Source: Microbacterium proteolyticum
GTDB taxonomy: Bacteria > Actinomycetota > Actinomycetes > Actinomycetales > Microbacteriaceae
Reading direction: 5' to 3'
Length of the DNA stretch: 64,000 nt
NCBI RefSeq assembly: GCF_014192415.1
Contig: NZ_JACHXY010000003.1
Location: 556,227-620,226 of the forward strand
Every line of letters starts with the position of its first letter. Positions within the stretch are counted from its first letter, which is position 1. A program made the translations under genes and the position numbers. The notes beneath the pieces are model-generated. The model made no database searches. It was not told where the DNA came from and saw only the letters and a program-made list of their open reading frames with translations. Shown in pieces: positions 25,897-34,380 of the stretch.

Positions 25897-28800
25897 TCAG
25901 TCCGCTCCCGCGACCAGACGCGCGAACGCGCTCAGCCGCGCGACGCCCTCGGGTGTGCGCGGCAGGTCGTCGAGCAATGCCGGGGAGTAGACGACGTATG
26001 CGGCCTGCATCGCGCGTGAGATCGCGACGTTGATGCGGTTGCGCAGCAGGAGGAACTCCAGTCCGCGCGGCGCTTCGCGTCCTGATGACGCGGCCAGCGT
26101 GAGGATGGCCACCACGGCCTCCTTGCCCTGGAATCGATCGACCGTGCCGACGGGCACGTCGGCGAACCCCTGGGCGGCGAGCGCCTCTTCCACGGCCGAC
26201 TGCTGAGCGTTGTACGGCGTGATGACGATGATGTCCTCGGCGCGAAGGGCACGGGGCCGCTGAACGGTGGCGCTGTCGCCCGCGCCACCCTCGGCGCCGA
26301 TCCATTCACGCCCCACCAGCTGGGTGACGAGGCGCGCGACCTCGGCGGCCTCCTCGACCGAGCACGTGGAATTGCCCGTGTGACGCACCGGAACGACGTG
26401 GACGCCGGGTTCGACCCCCTCGAGCCGACGGAGAGCGGTGGACGGATGTGCGGCGAGACGGCCCTCGTACGACAGCTGCGACACCGGCCCGGCGACGGCG
26501 GGGTGCATGCGGCGGGTGCGCGCGAGGAAGTATCCGAGTTCAGGCGGGACCACCTCTGCGCCGTCGATGATCCACCCCAACGCCGAGGTGTCGACCGGCT
26601 CGGGGTGCGTGCCCTGGCTCACTTGCGGGAGCTGCTGAGGGTCGCCGAGCAGCAGCAGGCGCTGAGCCGCGAGCGAGACGGCGATGGTGGACGCCAGCGA
26701 GAACTGCCCCGCCTCGTCGATGACGAGAAGGTCGAGGCTGCCCCGAGGGATGCGCGCCTCGTGGCTGAAGTCCCACGCGGTGCCGCCCACGACGAATCCA
26801 CCCGCGGCGTTCTCGGCGGTGAAGGCGGCCACACCGTTCTTGGGCAGCACCGTGAACGCGTGCGCGATGCTCGGGTCTTTGGGGGCCTTGCCGACGCGGG
26901 ATGCCGGGACCCCCGCCGCGATGACCTGGTCGAGCATGTGCTCGATCGTCGCGTGCGACTGGGCGACGACGCCGATGCGGTACCCGCGCTCGGCCACGAG
27001 CCGGGCGATGACGTGCGAGCCGACGTACGTCTTACCGGTTCCGGGGGGACCCTGAACGGCCAGATAGCTGTGGTCGAGATCGGCCACACTGCGGGCGATC
27101 GCGGTGATCTCGTCGTCGCCCGAGGGGTCGCTCACGGCTGTGTCGGCCACGCGGCCGACCGCGAGGGCGGACACCGGTGCGAGGGCGCCGGAGAGGGTGC
27201 GCGGGGGGATGCGTCGGAGGATGTCGGCGGCAGGTCCGTGGGGGATGGTCGGCGCGGCGGTCAGCACGGAGTCGGCCCACGCGTCGATGGCTTTCTGTTG
27301 ATTACCCGCGCGCGGAGGCGCCGCGGGCGTGAGCGCCAGTGGCAGCTCGTGCCACGTGACACCGTCGGCCGCGATCTCTTCGACGATCGCGCCATCGTCG
27401 AGCACCTCACGGACGGTCACGCGACGCGCTCCGTGAATCCATCGCGGACGGGTCTCGATCGGGAACGGGGCGGGCAGGTCGTAGACCGCGAACGGATCGG
27501 AATCCACGCTCAGGCGCGTGCCGGGGGCGGGCTCTCCCCGCAGCTCGACGAGTCGACGCTCGGAGCCGCGGCCCGACTCGGCGATGTGCCAGTCGGTCAC
27601 GACCCGCGAGCGGGCGGGATCCACGACCACCACGTCGCGCGTCTCTTCCCAGACCGACACGGGCTCCCGCAGCCGGAGGAAGTGGGTCGCCCAATAGGTC
27701 TTCTCTTCGCGCGGGTAGTAGTCGATCGCCGCGGCGGCGAGGCGCAACGCCGTGGCATCGGGGGTGTCGAGACCGGGTGGCGTCGCGTCGGCGGCCCACC
27801 GCTGCAGAGCGGTCGCGCGGGGAGAGGGCTCGTAGGCCTGCTCGTCGGGCTCGGCGCCTCGTGCGGGAACGGCGCCGGACTCTCGCGCGCGGTCGACGAG
27901 CCAGTCACGCAGGCGGCGGGTGGAGACGCAGTCGTATCGGTTGTAGTCGGCGAGGTCGTCGAGCACCCTCTGAGCGGCCCCGGCGTCGCCGTCGGCGGCG
28001 AGCGCGCGCGCTTCGACGTACTTCACGATCGAGTCGTCGCCGCGCTGGACATCGCTCGTGCGGACCTCGTCGCCCATGTACAGCGGCTCGAGCTTCTTGA
28101 TCGAATACGAGCGCGATCCCACGCGGAGCGCCCGCCTCACGACCGGGTAGAGGTCGACGAAGACGCCGTCGCGCAGGAGCCGGTCGACGTCGGCCTCGCG
28201 TACGCCGTACCGTGCGGCCATCGTCAGAAGGTGCGTCGGCTCGTAGGGGGCGTAGTGGTAGATGTGCATGTCGGGGTACTGCCGACGCCGCAGCGCCACG
28301 ATGTCGAGGAACCTCTCGAGCGCGGCGCGCTCCTCGTCGAAGGTGTGGGCCCACAGGGCGCCGTAGGTCTCGCGCGTGTCGACCCAGCCGAACAGGTAGT
28401 CGATCCCCCAGTGCTCACCGACGCCCTCGGTATAGAGGGGGTCGCCCTCGAAATCGAAGAACAGGTCGCCGTGATCGGGGCGCGGCAGCACCCCGAGCGA
28501 TTTCGGCGCGACGACCTCGAAGGTCGGGATCGCGTGCGCCGGGTCGTCCTCTGACGGCACGCCCGCAGGACTGTCGAGCTGCAGCCGCGCCTGCGTGCGA
28601 AGCGACGCGAACGTGTCGGCGCTCATGGCGGCGGGGGGCTCGGTGGCGACGGCGAGGGCGTCGATCGTGAGGATGCCACCCGCCCGCAGGCGATCGCGCT
28701 GCACGGGCCGCATACCCGCGACGAGCAGGAGGTCGCGGTGCCCGACGACCTCGATCTCGCAGGTCGCGCATCGTCCGCAGGCGACGACCCCGAGATCGCC

Positions 28801-29484
28801 GCGCGCATCACCCCACGCGATGACGGGTCCCGCGGTGCCGAGGCCCACCGCGCGATCGGCGATGAGGGCGCGGAGACGCTCGCGCCGCAGGCCGAACACG
28901 GGGAGCAGGTCGTCGACGCGGTGCGTGCTCGTGGAGCCGTCGCCGAGCAGCAGCTGCACCTCGGCGGACCGCGGTACTCCGAGCCGGTCGAGCTGGTCGA
29001 CGTAGGCGGCGAGCTGCATCAGGGCCGTGACGCGGGCGCGACGGGCGAGTTTGGTGTCTTGCACGATCCACGGCCGTGTGCCGTCGGCGCGGGGCTCGGG
29101 CTCGCGCACGAGGAAGTCGGCGAAGCCGACGAACTCGTGGGTCGCGAAGGCCGCCTGATAGACGACCTCGGCCGCGGGGTCCGCGAGGGCAGCGTCGGTG
29201 AGCCGCACGGACTCGGCGAGGGCGTCGGCATCGGACGACCGGGCGGCGGGGATCTCGTGCACCGCTGCACCGAGGCGCGCGCGGTACTCGTCGAGGACGC
29301 GCAGTTCGTGCGCGGTTCCCAGACGCGCAGCACGTTCGAGCGTGGCGTCCGCCGGGTCGTCGACGGCGGCGATGCGCCCGAGCTTGGCGTCGATGGCGCG
29401 CAGCCACGCGAACTCGCACTCGGCCGCGGCCTTGAGGTCGCTGGCGCTCCAGACGATGCGCGCGTCGCGCTCGATGTACCGCAT
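25897..29484 (-). CDS. TM0106-family RecB-like nuclease fused to superfamily I helicase
   Basis: A 1195-residue protein. The N-terminal half is a RecB-like nuclease region with Cys residues (VACGRCATCE, about residue 238-247) that may bind a metal cluster, followed by an RNase-H-like DNA-processing region (LFFDFEGDPLY). The C-terminal half is an AAA_11/AAA_12 SF1 helicase: Walker A GPPGTGKTY (about 813), DEAG box LVIDEAGQ (about 915), late motifs VGTVDRFQGKE and NVAISRA. It probably processes DNA ends. The start at 29484 is 7 bp after a PafBC-type promoter. Confidence 0.88.
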   Translation of the reverse strand: MRYIERDARIVWSASDLKAAAECEFAWLRAIDAKLGRIAAVDDPADATLERAARLGTAHELRVLDEYRARLGAAVHEIPAARSSDADALAESVRLTDAALADPAAEVVYQAAFATHEFVGFADFLVREPEPRADGTRPWIVQDTKLARRARVTALMQLAAYVDQLDRLGVPRSAEVQLLLGDGSTSTHRVDDLLPVFGLRRERLRALIADRAVGLGTAGPVIAWGDARGDLGVVACGRCATCEIEVVGHRDLLLVAGMRPVQRDRLRAGGILTIDALAVATEPPAAMSADTFASLRTQARLQLDSPAGVPSEDDPAHAIPTFEVVAPKSLGVLPRPDHGDLFFDFEGDPLYTEGVGEHWGIDYLFGWVDTRETYGALWAHTFDEERAALERFLDIVALRRRQYPDMHIYHYAPYEPTHLLTMAARYGVREADVDRLLRDGVFVDLYPVVRRALRVGSRSYSIKKLEPLYMGDEVRTSDVQRGDDSIVKYVEARALAADGDAGAAQRVLDDLADYNRYDCVSTRRLRDWLVDRARESGAVPARGAEPDEQAYEPSPRATALQRWAADATPPGLDTPDATALRLAAAAIDYYPREEKTYWATHFLRLREPVSVWEETRDVVVVDPARSRVVTDWHIAESGRGSERRLVELRGEPAPGTRLSVDSDPFAVYDLPAPFPIETRPRWIHGARRVTVREVLDDGAIVEEIAADGVTWHELPLALTPAAPPRAGNQQKAIDAWADSVLTAAPTIPHGPAADILRRIPPRTLSGALAPVSALAVGRVADTAVSDPSGDDEITAIARSVADLDHSYLAVQGPPGTGKTYVGSHVIARLVAERGYRIGVVAQSHATIEHMLDQVIAAGVPASRVGKAPKDPSIAHAFTVLPKNGVAAFTAENAAGGFVVGGTAWDFSHEARIPRGSLDLLVIDEAGQFSLASTIAVSLAAQRLLLLGDPQQLPQVSQGTHPEPVDTSALGWIIDGAEVVPPELGYFLARTRRMHPAVAGPVSQLSYEGRLAAHPSTALRRLEGVEPGVHVVPVRHTGNSTCSVEEAAEVARLVTQLVGREWIGAEGGAGDSATVQRPRALRAEDIIVITPYNAQQSAVEEALAAQGFADVPVGTVDRFQGKEAVVAILTLAASSGREAPRGLEFLLLRNRINVAISRAMQAAYVVYSPALLDDLPRTPEGVARLSAFARLVAGAD

Positions 29485-29491
29485 GACCTCA

Positions 29492-29513
29492 ACGCTAACC
29501 GCGACCCCCGACA
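29492..29513 (-). promoter_or_regulatory. PafBC/RecA-NDp-type promoter of the RecB-like gene
   Basis: Minus strand TGTCGGGG, 8 bp, TAGCGT, ending 7 bp before the ATG at 29484. The spacing is identical to the sites before sbcD, proC and the others listed here. Confidence 0.68.
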
Positions 29514-29562
29514 TCGCCCGCCGGGCATCCACACCCCCTCCCGGCCGATCCGGCTGCCGCGG

Positions 29563-29584
29563 TGTCGGAGCGGCCTGCCAGACT
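29563..29584 (+). promoter_or_regulatory. PafBC/RecA-NDp-like promoter of nadE
   Basis: TGTCGGAG, 8 bp, then CAGACT, ending 6 bp before the GTG at 29591. The -10 starts with C rather than T, the only such deviation among the eight sites. The GGAG after it could also be a ribosome site. Confidence 0.5.
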
Positions 29585-29590
29585 GGAGCG

Positions 29591-31648
29591 GTGATCACCG
29601 ATCTGCCGTTCGAGAGCGTCTACCGGCACGGGTTCGCGCGCGTGGCCGCGTGCACGATACCCGTCGCGGTCGCCGACCCCGCCACCAACGCCGACGCCGT
29701 GCTCGATTCCGCCCGCGCGTGCGATGCCGAGGGCGTCGCGGTCGCGGTGTTCCCCGAGCTCTGCCTCACCGGCTATGCGATCGACGACCTCGTCATGCAG
29801 GACCCCCTGCTCGACGCCGTCGAGGCGGCCCTGTCGCGCCTGGTCGCAGCGTCCGCGGATCTGCTTCCGGTGCTGCTGGTGGGCGCGCCGCTCCGGCACG
29901 GCAACAGGCTGTTTAACTGCGCCGTGGTCGTTCATCGCGGCCGCATCCTGGGCGTCGTACCCAAGGCCTACCTCCCGACCTACCGCGAGTTCTACGAACA
30001 GCGCTGGTACGCCCGCGGCGACGATCAGGCGGGGCAGCACATCCTCGTCGCCGGCCATACGGTGCCGTTCGGACCCGATCTGCTCTTCGACGCCGTCGAC
30101 GTCCCCGGGCTCGCCCTGCACGCCGAGGTGTGCGAAGACGTCTGGGTGCCGATCCCGCCCTCTTCCGGCGCCGCCCTGGCGGGCGCGACCGTGCTCGCGA
30201 ACCTGTCGGGCAGTCCCATCACGATCGGTCGCGCCGACGATCGCACCCTGCTCTCGCAGTCGCAGTCCCTGCGCTGCCTCGCGGCGTACGTGTACGCCGC
30301 CGCTGGACAGGGCGAGTCGACCAACGACGTCTCGTGGGACGGCCAGACCATGATCTACGAGGGCGGGCAGCTGCTCGCCACGACCGAGCGGTTCCCCGAC
30401 GGTCCACGCCGCAGCGTGGCCGATGTCGACCTCGATCGCCTCCGGCAGGACCGTATCCGCCAGGGAACCTTCGACGACAACCGCCGTACCACGGCACCCG
30501 CGTTCCGCACGGTGCCGTTCGAGCTCGCGCCCCCCGTCGGCGATATCGGCCTGCGCCGAACGCTCGACCGCTTCCCCTTCGTCCCCGACGACCCCGCCCG
30601 GCTCGCGCAGGACTGCTACGAGGCGTTCAACATCCAGGTGTCGGGCCTCGTGCAGCGGCTCCGGGCCATCGGCGATCCGAAGCCCGTCCTCGGCGTCAGC
30701 GGCGGCCTCGACTCCACCCATGCGCTCCTGGTGATCGCCCGAGCGATGGACCGCATGGGGCGCCCCCGCAGCGACATCCTCACCTACACGCTCCCCGGCT
30801 TCGCCACCAGCGAGAAGACCAAGCGCAACGCGATCGCCCTCGCCGAGGCCGTCGGGGCCTCCATCGAAGAGATCGACATCCGTCCGGCGGCATCCGAGAT
30901 GCTCGCCCGCATGGGGCACCCCTTCGCCTCGGGCGAGCCGGTGCATGACGTCACGTTCGAGAACGTGCAGGCGGGGCTGCGCACCGATTACCTCTTCCGG
31001 CTCGCCAACAAGAACGGCGGCATCGTCGTCGGCACGGGCGACCTGTCCGAGATCGCCCTGGGCTGGTCGACCTACGGCGTCGGCGACCAGATGAGCCACT
31101 ACTCGGTGAACCCGGGCGTACCCAAGACCCTCATCCAGCACGTCATCCGGTGGGTCATCTCCGCGGGCGAGCTGAGTGCGGCCACCATCGAGGTGCTGCA
31201 GGCCGTGCTCGACACCGAGATCAGCCCCGAGCTGGTGCCCGCCGGTCAAGACGGACGCATGCAGTCGACCGAAGACCGCATCGGTCCCTACAACCTGCAC
31301 GACTTCACGCTCTACCACGTGCTGCGCTTCGGCTTCCGTCCCTCGAAGATCGCCTTCCTCGCCGCCCACGCCTGGTCGGATCCGGATGCCGGGACCTGGC
31401 CCCCGGGTTACCCCAAGGGTGAACGACCGTCCTACGACCTCGTCACGGTGGCGAAGTGGCTCGAGGTGTTCCTGCAGCGGTTCTTCGGCTTCGCACAGTT
31501 CAAACGCACGGCGATCCCCAACGGACCGAAGGTCTCGCCGGCGGGTTCGCTGTCGCCACGCGGCGATTGGCGCGCGCCGTCCGACGGGAACGCCCGCGTG
31601 TGGCTCGCCGACCTGCGCGCAGCGGTACCGGAGGCGTTCGTGGAGTGA
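29591..31648 (+). CDS. nadE: glutamine-dependent NAD+ synthetase
   Basis: A 685-residue two-domain enzyme. The N-terminal nitrilase-like glutaminase has FPELCLTGYAI (Glu), VPKAYLPTYREFYE (Lys) and the nucleophile Cys in AEVCEDVW (about 181). The C-terminal synthetase has the ATP loop LGVSGGLDST (about 367-376). It converts NaAD to NAD+ using glutamine ammonia channelled between domains. The GTG at 29591 follows GGAG; a longer reading frame upstream would overlap the divergent RecB-like gene. Confidence 0.94.
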   Translation: MITDLPFESVYRHGFARVAACTIPVAVADPATNADAVLDSARACDAEGVAVAVFPELCLTGYAIDDLVMQDPLLDAVEAALSRLVAASADLLPVLLVGAPLRHGNRLFNCAVVVHRGRILGVVPKAYLPTYREFYEQRWYARGDDQAGQHILVAGHTVPFGPDLLFDAVDVPGLALHAEVCEDVWVPIPPSSGAALAGATVLANLSGSPITIGRADDRTLLSQSQSLRCLAAYVYAAAGQGESTNDVSWDGQTMIYEGGQLLATTERFPDGPRRSVADVDLDRLRQDRIRQGTFDDNRRTTAPAFRTVPFELAPPVGDIGLRRTLDRFPFVPDDPARLAQDCYEAFNIQVSGLVQRLRAIGDPKPVLGVSGGLDSTHALLVIARAMDRMGRPRSDILTYTLPGFATSEKTKRNAIALAEAVGASIEEIDIRPAASEMLARMGHPFASGEPVHDVTFENVQAGLRTDYLFRLANKNGGIVVGTGDLSEIALGWSTYGVGDQMSHYSVNPGVPKTLIQHVIRWVISAGELSAATIEVLQAVLDTEISPELVPAGQDGRMQSTEDRIGPYNLHDFTLYHVLRFGFRPSKIAFLAAHAWSDPDAGTWPPGYPKGERPSYDLVTVAKWLEVFLQRFFGFAQFKRTAIPNGPKVSPAGSLSPRGDWRAPSDGNARVWLADLRAAVPEAFVE

Positions 31649-31678
31649 GCCGGCGCGACGGGGCCCTCAGCCGCCGTC

Positions 31679-32176
31679 TTACCAGCCCATCGAGCCCGGG
31701 ACGCCCTTGAAGGGCCCCGCGAGGTCGCTCGTCACCCATCCGCCGTAGAAGCCGCCGGGCTGCGCCTCGACCGTCTCTCCCCCGAGGATGACGGCATCCA
31801 TGGGGCCGGCATACACGGCGACACGGTCGTGCAGCACCTCGTACCCGGGCATCGGGCGGGGGTAGTTCCACGCAGCCCGCTCGGCGACCACTCCACCGCC
31901 GCCGTGCACGTCGAAGTACCGGGCCGCCCCCTTGAACTCGCAGAACGACGCGCCCTGTCCGAGCGTCAGTGCGACGGCGAAGGCGGCGATGGGCACGTAA
32001 TACACCGGCGGGTGGCTCGTCTCGAGCACGCGGACGACGTCGTCGGTATCGACGATGCGCGTGCCGCCGAAGTCGATCTGCACCCGCCGTCTCTCGCGCT
32101 CCACGCGCGGCGGGCGGGGGTAGCCCCACACAGATTCCTGGCCGGGACGAACGGGGTCGGGAACGGGGCGCGCCAT
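31679..32176 (-). CDS. DUF427 domain protein
   Basis: A 165-residue protein with the DUF427 core: GGTRIVDTDDVVRVLETSHPPVYYVP, CEFKGAARYFDV and AWNYPRPMPGYEVLHDRVAVYAG. The N-terminal ESVWGYPRPP repeats the same tryptophan motif. Function is unknown; the fold is a small beta-tent. It is convergent with nadE. TAGCGT 6 bp before the ATG suggests a leaderless transcript. Confidence 0.88.
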   Translation of the reverse strand: MARPVPDPVRPGQESVWGYPRPPRVERERRRVQIDFGGTRIVDTDDVVRVLETSHPPVYYVPIAAFAVALTLGQGASFCEFKGAARYFDVHGGGGVVAERAAWNYPRPMPGYEVLHDRVAVYAGPMDAVILGGETVEAQPGGFYGGWVTSDLAGPFKGVPGSMGW

Positions 32177-32301
32177 GCACCTACGCTACGCCGGGTCGGC
32201 GCCGCGGGGGTCGCCCGCTTCGTCATGAAAGGCGGATCACCTGGGGATGACCGCACGGGGGCCTCATGCGTATTCGATAACCTGGGGCGGAAGGGGGCAC
32301 C

Positions 32302-32499
32302 GTGAACGAGCAGAGGATGACGACGGACAGTCGTCGATACCGCGTCTACCAGATCATCGGCATCGTGGTGGCCGTGTTGTTCCTGTCCCTCGGTGTCGCT
32401 GCTTTCCTAACGGGCGGCGGCCCCATCATCGCCGCCATCGCCGTCATTGGAGGTCTCGCCGTGCTGATCGTCTCAATCGTGATGATGGTGCGCACGTGA
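32302..32499 (+). CDS. small two-TM membrane protein
   Basis: A 65-residue hypothetical protein with two hydrophobic helices (about 17-37 and 41-61) after a short polar N-terminus. The GTG at 32302 has GAAGGGGG upstream. It is translationally coupled to the next small gene through a GTGA overlap. No family was recognised. Confidence 0.7.
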   Translation: MNEQRMTTDSRRYRVYQIIGIVVAVLFLSLGVAAFLTGGGPIIAAIAVIGGLAVLIVSIVMMVRT

Positions 32500-32630
32500 G
32501 CGCCCCGGGTGAAGACGGCGGCAAGAAGAAGTACCCGGCCGGAACGGTCGTCATCTGGATCGCCGGGGCCGGCATCGGGTTGTGGCTGCTGATCAGCGGA
32601 CTCGTCGGCATCCTCTCCGGCGGGAGCTGA
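32496..32630 (+). CDS. tiny single-TM membrane protein coupled to the preceding gene
   Basis: A 44-residue hypothetical peptide with a Lys-rich N-terminal segment (GGKKKYPAG) and one TM helix (about 18-40). Its GTG overlaps the stop of the preceding gene (GTGA), which argues that both are real and translated together. No known family. Confidence 0.62.
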   Translation: MSAPGEDGGKKKYPAGTVVIWIAGAGIGLWLLISGLVGILSGGS

Positions 32631-32705
32631 CCCGGCGCCTCCGGGAATGCCATCGGGCGAGGGTCGTTGACACCAAGGTCACTGACCCCCTTCCGAAAGG
32701 ACATC

Positions 32706-33650
32706 ATGACGCGCATCGGACGCAGCGACCTCGACATCTTCCCCCTCTCGCTCGGCGGCAACGTCTTCGGCTGGACGGCCGATCGCGACACATCGTTCGC
32801 GGTCCTCGACGCCTTCCGCGACGGGGGCGGCAACTTCATCGACACCGCAGACGGCTACAGCGCCTGGGTCCCCGGCAACTCAGGCGGCGAGAGCGAGACC
32901 CTGATCGGTGAGTGGCTGTCTGCACGTAAGCCCTCCGACGTCGTCGTCGCGACGAAGGTGAGCACGCACCCCGACTTCCGTGGACTGTCCGCAGCGAACG
33001 TGCGAGCCGCCGCCGAGGCGTCGCTGAAGCGTCTGGGGGTTGAGACGATCGACCTGTACTACGCCCACTTCGATGACGCCGAGACTCCCCTGGAAGAGAC
33101 CGTCACCGCCTTCGCCGATCTCGTCCGCGACGGGCTCGTGCGATACGTGGCCGTCTCGAACTACACCGCCGACCGCATCCGCGAATGGGTGTCGCTGGCC
33201 GAGGCCGCGGGCGCAGATCTTCCCGTCGCTGTGCAGCCGCATTACAACCTCGTGCACCGCACCGAGATCGAGCGGGAGATCGTGCCCGTCGCCCAGCAGT
33301 ACAACATGTCGCTCGTGCCGTACTACGCGTTGGCGAGCGGATTCCTCACCGGCAAATACCGTTCGACGGATGCCGCGGGCGACTCGCCCCGAGCCGGGGG
33401 CGCCGCGAAGCTCGCCACCCCCGCGGGCCTCGCCCTGATCGACGAGCTCGAGGACGTCGGCGCCGCTCACGGCGCATCCATCGCCGCGACCGCACTGGCG
33501 TGGTTGCGTGCCCAGCCGACCGTGGCCGCGCCCATCGCGAGCGCATCCAAGGTCGAGCAGGTCGCGGATCTGCTGGCCAGCGCGTCCCTGCAGCTGTCGT
33601 CGGACGAGATCGACCGACTGTCGAAGGCGTCGGATCCGGCCCAGGCATGA
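32706..33650 (+). CDS. aldo/keto reductase
   Basis: A 314-residue NADPH-dependent TIM-barrel oxidoreductase. The catalytic tetrad is partly visible: Asp and Tyr in FIDTADGYSAW, Lys in VVVATKVS, and the following His-like position near LYYAHFDD. It belongs to the general YajO/YghZ-like group; the substrate is unknown. The ATG at 32706 has AAAGGA at good spacing. Confidence 0.9.
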   Translation: MTRIGRSDLDIFPLSLGGNVFGWTADRDTSFAVLDAFRDGGGNFIDTADGYSAWVPGNSGGESETLIGEWLSARKPSDVVVATKVSTHPDFRGLSAANVRAAAEASLKRLGVETIDLYYAHFDDAETPLEETVTAFADLVRDGLVRYVAVSNYTADRIREWVSLAEAAGADLPVAVQPHYNLVHRTEIEREIVPVAQQYNMSLVPYYALASGFLTGKYRSTDAAGDSPRAGGAAKLATPAGLALIDELEDVGAAHGASIAATALAWLRAQPTVAAPIASASKVEQVADLLASASLQLSSDEIDRLSKASDPAQA

Positions 33651-33741
33651 CGGTGCGGATCGGGCGCCGCTCCGGTGCCCGATCCGCCGGTCCGGCCCGA
33701 GACGGTGCGGGTTATCGTTGCCGGCAGGCGAGAATAGAGGG

Positions 33742-34299
33742 GTGAAGCTCCTCGTCGCCGCCCACGCGTCCGAACTCACCGCCTTCGAGGCGGACATCCC
33801 CGGTTTCGACGTCCTGCTCACCGGGGTGGGCAAGATCCCGGCCGCCTTCGCCCTCACCCGCGCACTGTGCCAAGGCGAGTACGACGAGATCGTCGTCGTC
33901 GGTACCGCCGGCGCGATCGACGACGCGGTCGAAGGCGGCATCTACGACATCGCCGCCGCCATCCAGCATGATGTGAAGGGGCTGGACGGCACCTTCGGCG
34001 AACACGTCTCCCTGCCGCCGCGCGTCGACACCGGTCACGACGGCCTCATCATCGCCACCGGCGACCACTTCGTCGACGATGCCGAGACCGTCGCCCTCAT
34101 CCGCGGGCTCGGGGCCCGCCTCGTCGACATGGAGTCGTACGCGCTCATTTGGGTCGCGCAGCAGTTCGGCGTGCCCATCCGCGTTCTTCGTGCCGTCTCG
34201 GACCGCGCGCAGGACGGCGCCACCGAAGTATGGGATGTCGTGGTCGAGCGCTGCAGTCACCAGTTGCGCGCCGAACTGCGCACCCGCTACGGCGTCTGA
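33742..34299 (+). CDS. 5'-methylthioadenosine/S-adenosylhomocysteine nucleosidase-like protein
   Basis: A 185-residue phosphorylase-superfamily protein: LLTGVGKIPAAFALTRAL and VVVGTAGAI near the N-terminus, then ARLVDMESYALIWVAQQFGVP, where MES/ME is the nucleoside-ribose binding signature. It is shorter than typical MTAN (about 230). Cleavage of a purine nucleoside is likely; the exact substrate is not clear. The GTG at 33742 follows AATAGAGGG. Confidence 0.8.
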   Translation: MKLLVAAHASELTAFEADIPGFDVLLTGVGKIPAAFALTRALCQGEYDEIVVVGTAGAIDDAVEGGIYDIAAAIQHDVKGLDGTFGEHVSLPPRVDTGHDGLIIATGDHFVDDAETVALIRGLGARLVDMESYALIWVAQQFGVPIRVLRAVSDRAQDGATEVWDVVVERCSHQLRAELRTRYGV

Positions 34300-34380
34300 C
34301 CACGGGTTCACCACCTCGTCCGACCCCGCTCGACCGCAGCCCCGAGCAGCTCGCGCCGAGTACCGCTGCGCCGCCCGCGG

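Noticed and set aside
26380..28554. 724-codon open frame opposite the RecB-like gene
   Set aside because: Composition is typical of antisense frames in high-GC DNA; the minus-strand protein has clear helicase motifs.
29495..31369. 624-codon open frame opposite nadE
   Set aside because: nadE has intact catalytic motifs on the plus strand; the antisense frame shows only Gly/Asp/Arg/His-rich sequence.
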